A DNA stretch of 28,839 bases from Nocardioidaceae bacterium UBA4001 (GTDB lineage Bacteria > Actinomycetota > Actinomycetes > Propionibacteriales > Nocardioidaceae), in NCBI GenBank assembly GCA_002384855.1, contig DGBP01000019.1:1-28839 (forward strand), written 5' to 3'. This document shows positions 24,241 to 28,839 of this stretch, piece after piece. The notes beneath the pieces are model-generated. The model made no database searches. It saw only the letters and a program-made list of their open reading frames with translations, and was not told the origin of the DNA. Position 1 is the stretch's first letter; each line of letters opens with the position of its first letter. The position numbers and the translations under genes were made by a program.

Positions 24241-24792
24241 GTGACACGCACCCTGATCGCCTCGGCGGCAATACTCACTCTCCTCGCCGGCTGCTCCTCG
24301 GCGGACACGAGCGCCGAGGTGGGTCTGCTGGCCGACCACGGCCTCGAGGACAAGACCGCCGTGCAGGTCGTCGACGAGCTCGACCGGCTCCCGGTGGCCC
24401 AGCGACCCGAGAGCCTCATGGCGTCCGTGCAGGCCGACCGGCTCGTGCTCTCCGACGACCAGGGTGAGGTCGCCCTCGACATCCCGGACGACCGCTTCTA
24501 CGTGTCGGTGGCGCCGTACGCCTCCGAGACCCACGAGTGCTACTTCCACAGCCTCACGACGTGCAAGGGCGAGCTCGGCGGTGAGCAGGTGGACGTGACC
24601 GTCACCGACGACTCCGGCGAGGTTCTCATCGACGAGCAGATGTCCACCTTCGACAACGGCTTCGTCGGGATGTGGCTGCCGCGCGGCATCACCGGCACCA
24701 TCGAGATGGAGTACGACGGCAAGACCGGCCAGGTCGACTTCGGGACCGGAGAGGACGACCCGACCTGCGTGACGACCCTGCAGGTCACCTGA
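24241..24792 (+). CDS. cueP: CueP family copper-binding lipoprotein
   Basis: Predicted 183-residue exported protein with signal and lipobox LLAGC (C18), so it is likely anchored outside the membrane. The CueP core includes FYVSVAPYASETHECYFHSL, GFVGMWLPRGITGTIEM and PTCVTTL. Cys at 100, 108 and 176 have the same spacing as the copper-ligand Cys of Salmonella CueP, which buffers periplasmic copper. GTG 24241 was chosen over the open ATG at 24127 because GGAG lies 8 nt before it and the signal peptide starts there. A -10-like TACGAT is at 24195-24200. It diverges from the MFS/ArsR-rhodanese operon, suggesting a shared metal response. It ends in a hairpin that overlaps its own stop. Confidence 0.88.
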   Translation: MTRTLIASAAILTLLAGCSSADTSAEVGLLADHGLEDKTAVQVVDELDRLPVAQRPESLMASVQADRLVLSDDQGEVALDIPDDRFYVSVAPYASETHECYFHSLTTCKGELGGEQVDVTVTDDSGEVLIDEQMSTFDNGFVGMWLPRGITGTIEMEYDGKTGQVDFGTGEDDPTCVTTLQVT

Positions 24793-24800
24793 GTGACCTG
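24781..24800. terminator. Perfect hairpin terminator overlapping cueP stop
   Basis: CAGGTCAC (24781-24788) pairs fully with GTGACCTG (24793-24800) around the loop CTGA, whose TGA is the cueP stop codon. The convergent epimerase stop (TAG) begins at the next base, so the hairpin fills the whole 8-nt gap and can serve both genes. Confidence 0.7.
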
Positions 24801-25814
24801 CTAGGCGCCTGGGCTCCCGGGCTCCGCAGCGGCGAGGAGCGCTCGGTCGACCTCTGGTCGCAACCCGAGTCCCGGCCGGTCGGTCCTGGGCGCGGGCCGG
24901 CCGGCCGCCTGGAGCCATTGCCAGGTGTCGGACACGGTCTCGTGAACCGGGCGACACGTCAGACCCTCGGCGTACGCCGCAGAGACGTCACCATCGTGAA
25001 GGCCCGCCATCTCCCCGCGGGGTGGCACCCAGATCGGCAGATCGGTCCACCCCGAGACCCCGGTCGCCTCGACGACCTCCGGTGACAGCCACACCAGGTC
25101 GGCGCCCGCCCCGACGATGTCGTTGCACGCCTCGAGGAGCTGCCGCATCGTGGTGTGCCCCGGTCGGCTCACCGCGTTGAACGCACCGGACAGACCTCTC
25201 AGGGCGGCATCGAGCATCCACGCCGCGAGATCACGAGCGTCGATGTACTGCAGCCTGCGCTCGGGCGGACCCGGCGCGGGCACCCGACCGCCGCGTCTCA
25301 CCCGCTCGAGCCACCAGGGCAGACGACCCACGTCCTCGTAGGGCCCCAGGACGAGGCCCGCCCGCGCCAGCAGCGCGCGGCCGTCGAAGCGCTCCAGAAC
25401 CGCGAGCTCGGCACCTCGCTTGGCCGCTGCATAGTCGCTGGCCTCGCCGCTGTCGGGATCGCCGTCCACCACCGGTGCGCTCTCGTCGATGCCTGGCGGC
25501 AGGGGCCAGCGGTACACCGAACGGCTCGAGACGTACCCGTAGTGACCGACCCGGTCCGTGAGCAGCCGAGCGGCGTCCCGGACGGCGACCGGTTCACCGG
25601 ACCACGTGTCGATCACCGCATCCCACTCGTCCTGACCGAGGACGTCCACCAACGACCGGCGATCACGACGGTCGACGCGAAGCGCGTTGGCGCCGCGCGA
25701 CGTCGCGCCGCTGATGCCCCTGTTCACGGTGGTGACCTGGTGACCGCGCAGCAGGGCCTCCTCGACGATGCTGCGGCCGACGAAGTTCGTGCCACCGAGT
25801 ACGAGCAACCTCAC
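24801..25814 (-). CDS. NAD-dependent epimerase/dehydratase-like reductase
   Basis: Predicted 337-residue extended-SDR protein. The Rossmann motif is GGTNFVG (7-13), with VDRRD at 48-52 as the second strand end. The catalytic pair is Y128 and K132 in SDYAAAKRG, and the Ser is in YVSSRSVYRW. The C-terminal half holds LQYIDARDLAAWMLDAAL and GAFNAVSRPGHTT, typical of sugar-nucleotide or isoflavone-reductase-like members. It binds NAD(P) in the cytoplasm; substrate unknown. The GTG at 25814 has CAGCAT 7 nt upstream, suggesting a leaderless mRNA. It converges on cueP. Confidence 0.85.
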   Translation of the reverse strand: MRLLVLGGTNFVGRSIVEEALLRGHQVTTVNRGISGATSRGANALRVDRRDRRSLVDVLGQDEWDAVIDTWSGEPVAVRDAARLLTDRVGHYGYVSSRSVYRWPLPPGIDESAPVVDGDPDSGEASDYAAAKRGAELAVLERFDGRALLARAGLVLGPYEDVGRLPWWLERVRRGGRVPAPGPPERRLQYIDARDLAAWMLDAALRGLSGAFNAVSRPGHTTMRQLLEACNDIVGAGADLVWLSPEVVEATGVSGWTDLPIWVPPRGEMAGLHDGDVSAAYAEGLTCRPVHETVSDTWQWLQAAGRPAPRTDRPGLGLRPEVDRALLAAAEPGSPGA

Positions 25815-25991
25815 ACCACCGATGCTGGGGCCGCGGACCGACCCGCACCACCCCTGTTCACCGTGAGCGGAAGAGCTGGATGACGTGCGGAGCCGTTCCG
25901 ATCGTCGGTCTCGGCCGGGCGAGGACGGTGCGTCCGTTTCTCGACGACTATCAAGGGAAGTGGAGATATCTTCTCCGCCTTGCTGGGACCG

Positions 25992-26432
25992 TCACCGGGG
26001 CAGCAGCTCGAACACCGGGTACCGCGACGCCTGAGCGGCGATCTCGGCGTCGGTGGAACGCGGACCGAACCCGAGGTGCGAGCCGACGATCCAGCCGACC
26101 GGCTTCTTCGCTCGATAGGCCCTGAGGATCGGCACCGCGTCGAGCGGGTCGACCTCGACCGCGCGCAGCAGCTCCACGGTCTCTCCCCGGCTGAGCTGCA
26201 CCTGGCCGGCGGCGCGCGCGTTGCGCACCCAGCCCACCTCGCCGTACGGCGAGACCACCCAACGGCCCTGCTCGGTGACCAGGGGCACGACGGGAGTGGT
26301 GTGGTCACGGCCGGTACGGCGGCCCCGCACGGTGAGCAGCCTGATGAAGCCGGGGCCTCGCCCTCGGCTCACCATCCTCGTGAGCATCCGGTTGGCCGCA
26401 CGGCTGAGGGGCGAGTGCCCGAACGCTGCCAT
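25992..26432 (-). CDS. Deazaflavin (F420)-dependent nitroreductase family protein
   Basis: Predicted 146-residue enzyme of the DDN/PF04075 family. It shows IRLLTVRGRRTGRDHTTPVV (about 30-49) and VSPYGEVGWVRNARAAGQVQL, both typical of the split-barrel that binds F420. These proteins reduce nitro-compounds, quinones or related substrates; the substrate here is unknown. ATG 26432 begins MAAFGHSPLSRAANRM, matching the family N-terminus; the longer frame was rejected. It lies in a low-density area with a weak hairpin (GGAGA-TATCT-TCTCC, 25962-25976) after its stop. Confidence 0.85.
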   Translation of the reverse strand: MAAFGHSPLSRAANRMLTRMVSRGRGPGFIRLLTVRGRRTGRDHTTPVVPLVTEQGRWVVSPYGEVGWVRNARAAGQVQLSRGETVELLRAVEVDPLDAVPILRAYRAKKPVGWIVGSHLGFGPRSTDAEIAAQASRYPVFELLPR

Positions 26433-26515
26433 GGTTACCGAGTGTCTCCCTTCGAGCCTGCACTGCTCCTCGACGCCGGCGTCAGTGGGGCGTCGGCCGG
26501 TAGGTGAGCTCGTGA

Positions 26516-26719
26516 GTGCGCCCGTCGAGCGTCCGGCGTGGTCCGCATCGCCCGACCGCTCCCCGGCCCGCTGCCCGCAGAGCTCAACACGAGCTGGCAC
26601 GCAGACACCTCGAGCTGTTCCTCCGGGGCCTCCGACACGACGGGCCCGCGCTCGACGGCCCGGAGCTCGGTCGCCACGAGCTGGCCCAGATGGTGCACGG
26701 GGCCCCGGTCACGGCTTGA
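26516..26719 (+). pseudogene. Remnant of a helical regulator C-terminus (TetR-like, doubtful)
   Basis: A stretch with good codon bias reads RRHLELFLRGLRHDGPALDG and ends in MVHGAPVTA before TGA. It resembles the C-terminal helices of TetR-type regulators. An in-frame TGA lies directly before the only GTG (26516), and the first 20 codons look non-coding, so the DNA-binding half is missing. The rest of the 26433-26747 gap shows nothing else I can support. It is placed between two minus-strand genes, which suggests a past deletion or insertion. Confidence 0.35.
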
Positions 26720-26747
26720 GGGCCCCTCTTCTCGACGCACTGCGTGC

Positions 26748-27404
26748 TCAGCGACGGTCGGCCCGCTTAGCCGTGAAGGTCAGGTGGGTGACACCGCCCA
26801 CGGTCGAGGTCGCCTCGACGTCGAAGGCCTCGTCGAGTGCTTCCAGGCCGTCCCACACGCGGACGCCGCGGCCGAGGACGATCGGCACTTGGACCAGGTG
26901 CAGGTGGTCGACCAGCCCGGCGGCCACGAAGTCGCGCACGACCGTGACCCCACCGCCGATCCGCACGTCCAGCCCGTCTGCCGCACCCAGAGCCTGCTCG
27001 AGTGCCTCGCGAGGGGTGGCGTCGAGGAAGTGGAACGTCGTACCGCCCTCCATCTCGATCGAGGCGCGCGGCCGGTGGGTTAGTACGAACACCGGTGAGT
27101 GGAACGGCGGGTTGGGACCCCACCAGCCTTTCCAGTCGGGGTCGTCCTGCCATCCCGGAGGGCCGAACTTGCCGGCGCCCATGATCTCCGCGCCGAACCC
27201 CTCGCCGTGGCGAACCGCGAACATGTGGTCAGCGCCCTCGGTGCCGCCCGCGTTGCCGCTCATCTCCGCCCAGAACCGGGTGCGGAACATCCACTCGTGC
27301 AGGCGCTCCCCGGCGTGGCCGAACGGCGCATCGGCGGTCTGAGCCTCTCCGGTGCCGAACCCGTCGAGCGAGATCGAGAAGTTGTGGACGCGGACCTCTG
27401 CCAT
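26748..27404 (-). CDS. Dihydrofolate-reductase/RibD C-terminal-like protein
   Basis: Predicted 218-residue protein of the RibD C-terminal/DHFR-like fold. The start MAEVRVHNFSISLDGFGTG matches the family opening; later blocks are PVFVLTHRPRASIEMEGGTT, DVRIGGGVTVVRDFVAAGLV and LVQVPIVLGRGVRVWDGL. These NADPH-dependent reductases are widespread in actinobacteria and most have unknown substrates. ATG 27404 has AGAGGGGG 7 nt upstream. It is single, with a gene-poor 347-nt stretch above it. Confidence 0.87.
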   Translation of the reverse strand: MAEVRVHNFSISLDGFGTGEAQTADAPFGHAGERLHEWMFRTRFWAEMSGNAGGTEGADHMFAVRHGEGFGAEIMGAGKFGPPGWQDDPDWKGWWGPNPPFHSPVFVLTHRPRASIEMEGGTTFHFLDATPREALEQALGAADGLDVRIGGGVTVVRDFVAAGLVDHLHLVQVPIVLGRGVRVWDGLEALDEAFDVEATSTVGGVTHLTFTAKRADRR

Positions 27405-27751
27405 GCGGCTGCCCCCTCTTTCCGGGTCGTGAGCGTCGAGTCACTTCCGCGAGTCGCGAGCCCATCCCCGCACGCTAGCCCCGGCCTGCTTCTTCTGCAC
27501 CGGGTTATCGGCTGCCAGCGCGGGGCGCTGGGACACGGGGGGTTCCTGCACCGTCACCGCTGCTTCCGGGTGGACGAAGATCGCGCGAAAGCGGAACGAA
27601 AACCGGGGTTTTCGGGTGTTGACGGTCACCGTTGGTTGAGGCCGGAAAACGCGGTCTGACCTGAGGAAACGCGTTCGTGGGACCGTTGGACGTCGTTGGC
27701 GAGAATCGATTTCGGCCGGACTTCTTGCGGACTATTTGCGGACCGCTGAGG
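27405..27751. other. Gene-poor stretch with hairpins and repeats
   Basis: No convincing gene is seen; a 62-codon minus-strand frame (27441-27629) has mixed codon use and no known motif. Two hairpins stand out: CCAGCGC-GGG-GCGCTGG (27515-27531) and GAAAACC-GG-GGTTTTC (27598-27613); either could end the VapBC transcript. Base composition is less GC-rich than its surroundings from about 27570 to 27750, which hints at acquired DNA. Confidence 0.55.
27725..27743. repeat. Tandem TTGCGGAC repeat
   Basis: TTGCGGAC occurs at 27725-27732 and again at 27736-27743 (period 11), just after the VapC stop. A third copy in the same orientation is at 28728-28735, so copies lie on both sides of the VapBC/antitoxin cassette. 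It might be a protein site or a trace of insertion; an 8-mer can also recur by chance. Confidence 0.4.
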
Positions 27752-28183
27752 TCACCCGAGCGTCTCTGGCAGAAGGGTGAAGGCCTCGACGTGACTGGGC
27801 CGGACGGTGGTGAAGTGCCGGCGGTCCAAGGTGGCGATCTCGCGTACGTAAAGCCGCTCCGCCACGGCGATCACCGAGGCGTCCGTCGTGCCCAGCGGCA
27901 GGTCGTCGTAACCGCGCACCAGCTCAGCAATGCGCGCGAAGTCTGCCGACGTGAGGTTGACGACTTCGAAGTCTTCAGCGGCGACCGCGTCGAGGAACTT
28001 CGCCTCGACCTCGGTACTCACCCATGAGGCCAGCATGTAGCCGACCTCGGCGACGACGGTCTGCGGGACCAGCAACCGACGGCCTGCCAACCGCAGGCCG
28101 GTGAACATCTCTGTGCATGCGTGGTGATCTGCGTCGTTGCTGGCCGCAGCCGCGATCAGCGGACCCGAGTCGCAGAGAATCAC
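27752..28183 (-). CDS. vapC: VapC-family PIN-domain toxin
   Basis: Predicted 143-residue PIN-domain ribonuclease. The acidic metal site is D5 (VILCDSGPL), E46 (VVAEVGYM), D101 (GTTDASVIAVAERL) and D120 (IATLDRRHF). VapC toxins cleave specific RNAs when free of antitoxin; the target is unknown. The GTG start overlaps the antitoxin stop as GTGA (28180-28183), the usual coupling in such operons. All catalytic acids are present, so the toxin is probably active. Confidence 0.9.
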   Translation of the reverse strand: MILCDSGPLIAAAASNDADHHACTEMFTGLRLAGRRLLVPQTVVAEVGYMLASWVSTEVEAKFLDAVAAEDFEVVNLTSADFARIAELVRGYDDLPLGTTDASVIAVAERLYVREIATLDRRHFTTVRPSHVEAFTLLPETLG

Positions 28184-28401
28184 GAGCGCCGACGACCGAA
28201 GCCTTCTGCGAGGTACTCATCGACGTTCCGCGCGATGTCAGTGCGGCCGTCCTTCGCAACGCCAGCGCCGAAGAACGCCGGCGGCCACTCCCCTCGCGAC
28301 CTCTCGGAGGCCAGGCGCCGCACGTCTGCGAGCACGACCTCGACCTGATCGTCGGGCAGACCCTCGATCAGGTGAATGAGCTCATCACGGTTGGCGGTCA
28401 T
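28180..28401 (-). CDS. vapB: VapB-like antitoxin
   Basis: Predicted 73-residue protein starting MTANRDELIHLIEGLPDDQV, with two short helices and a basic C-terminal tail (EGFGRRRS). It is placed and coupled as the antitoxin of the PIN toxin; assignment rests mainly on this context. TAGACT ends 6 nt before its ATG, so it is probably leaderless and transcribed from its own promoter, which overlaps the stop of the broken gene upstream. Confidence 0.8.
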   Translation of the reverse strand: MTANRDELIHLIEGLPDDQVEVVLADVRRLASERSRGEWPPAFFGAGVAKDGRTDIARNVDEYLAEGFGRRRS

Positions 28402-28410
28402 GAAGTCAGT

Positions 28411-28677
28411 CTAGAGCTCGGAGCAGACAAACCTGGGAGCACGGGCGGCCCACTTGGCCTCGAAGCCGGCGCGGACGTCCTCAGCCGGGATCGCCCGGGA
28501 TGGGTCGGCCTTCAGCGCGCCGTAGGCGGCGGCTTCGGTGCGCAGTCACGACTCCGATGCCAGGTCGAAGGCCTCGTCCGGGTCAACCGACTCGAGCAAG
28601 CGGAGAGCGACGTGCTTGCGCACGTCAGGAGGCAGGGACATCCCCGCCTCGTAGATCTCTGATTCGCTCACCGACAT
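28411..28677 (-). pseudogene. Addiction-module antitoxin-like gene with in-frame TGA
   Basis: From ATG 28677 the frame reads MSVSESEIYEAGMSLPPDVR, continues to codon 43, hits TGA at 28546-28548, then continues in the same frame as LRTEAAAYGALKADPSRAI to TAG at 28411-28413. The start resembles the putative addiction-module antitoxin family (RelE partner type). A single change at the TGA (for example to TGG) would restore 88 residues. TAGCCT ends 6 nt before the ATG. Its toxin partner is absent; vapBC follows directly. The broken gene may be inactive, or the first 43 residues may still act. Confidence 0.65.
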
Positions 28678-28686
28678 GACGTCAGG

Positions 28687-28839
28687 CTAGTCCGAGCCCC
28701 GACCTAGACCTTCGATCTTCGCGCACCTTGCGGACAAGTCGCGGATGCTCTGCCAGACAGCTGCTCGGGGCGCGTCGATCTTGAGTGCTCGGATGTATTC
28801 GTCGAGACGTTGCGGGCGATCTCGGAGGTAGGTGACTGC
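28687..28839 (-). CDS. C-terminal end of an unknown protein (partial)
   Basis: Only the last 50 codons are present, entering from the right edge: AVTYLRDRPQRLDEYIRALK, then a helical stretch with VWQSIRDLSARCAKIEGLG, ending in TAG at 28687-28689. It is helical and basic. The antitoxin-like pseudogene starts 10 nt later, and its TAGCCT box overlaps this stop. Family unknown. Confidence 0.6.
   Translation of the reverse strand, partial: AVTYLRDRPQRLDEYIRALKIDAPRAAVWQSIRDLSARCAKIEGLGRGSD

Noticed and set aside
22804..24957. 717-codon minus-strand open frame
   Set aside because: Runs across MFS and cueP in a wrong frame, with Arg/Pro-rich sequence; the MFS frame has clear helices and motifs.
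25880..26125. 81-codon plus-strand open frame
   Set aside because: Overlaps the nitroreductase antisense, turns Arg/Pro-rich and has no Shine-Dalgarno.
27593..27620. ECF-sigma promoter (GGAAC with GTT)
   Set aside because: The spacing is about 20 bp where 16-17 is expected; more likely part of the hairpin region.
28546..28548. Selenocysteine at the in-frame TGA
   Set aside because: No SECIS-like stem was seen after the TGA and the protein family has no redox role.
1..28839. CRISPR arrays, tRNA or rRNA genes, insertion sequences
   Set aside because: No regular spaced repeats, no cloverleaf-type sequence ending in a T-arm signature and no transposase motif were seen on either strand.

Overview
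This is a chromosomal window from a high-GC Gram-positive actinobacterium. The evidence is the strong G/C bias at third codon positions, many GTG starts, a mycothiol-pathway deacetylase (mshB-like), a DUF3516-type helicase, a F420-type nitroreductase and many start codons placed 6-8 nt after a TANNNT box (leaderless initiation). The gene mix fits the Nocardioidaceae or a relative, but that placement is inference. No rRNA, tRNA, CRISPR array or insertion sequence was found.

Layout. The left edge holds the last codons of an FG-GAP/VCBS-like protein and a strong bidirectional terminator. A compact five-gene minus-strand operon follows (4608 to 117): a NUDIX-aminoglycoside-phosphotransferase fusion, a small acidic protein, mshB, a small membrane protein and a VanW-family cell-wall protein. 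From 4.7 to 8.4 kb there is a plus-strand protein of unknown function, a frame-broken small gene, an acyl-CoA thioesterase-like gene, another unknown gene and an orphan LuxR-type response regulator with unexplained repeats upstream. From 8.4 to 16.5 kb come the large DUF3516 helicase, a flavodoxin-fold reductase, a TehA/SLAC1-like transporter, a PLP enzyme coupled to an SDR, a quinone oxidoreductase and a PNPOx-fold protein.

From 16.5 to 22.1 kb: cstA (peptide/pyruvate transporter family) with a CRP/GlxR-like box and a translationally coupled Cys-Cys protein, a coiled-coil protein, a 50-residue Cys/His protein not obvious as an ORF, a secreted beta-propeller plus TIM-barrel protein, and a lipoprotein-type sortase whose reading frame is broken at a C run. 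From 22.1 to 24.8 kb lies what looks like a metal- or sulfur-responsive module: an ArsR-rhodanese fusion regulator co-transcribed with an MFS exporter, a three-half-site operator over their promoter, and a divergent CueP copper-binding lipoprotein.

The right end (24.8 to 28.8 kb) looks like accessory DNA: an epimerase, a deazaflavin nitroreductase, a regulator remnant, a DHFR/RibD-fold protein, a gene-poor stretch with hairpins and TTGCGGAC repeats, and a VapBC toxin-antitoxin pair preceded by a second antitoxin gene interrupted by an in-frame TGA. The two frame breaks elsewhere (5782-6254 and 21383-22128) are both cured by adding one base to a C/G run, so they may be assembly errors and not real pseudogenes.
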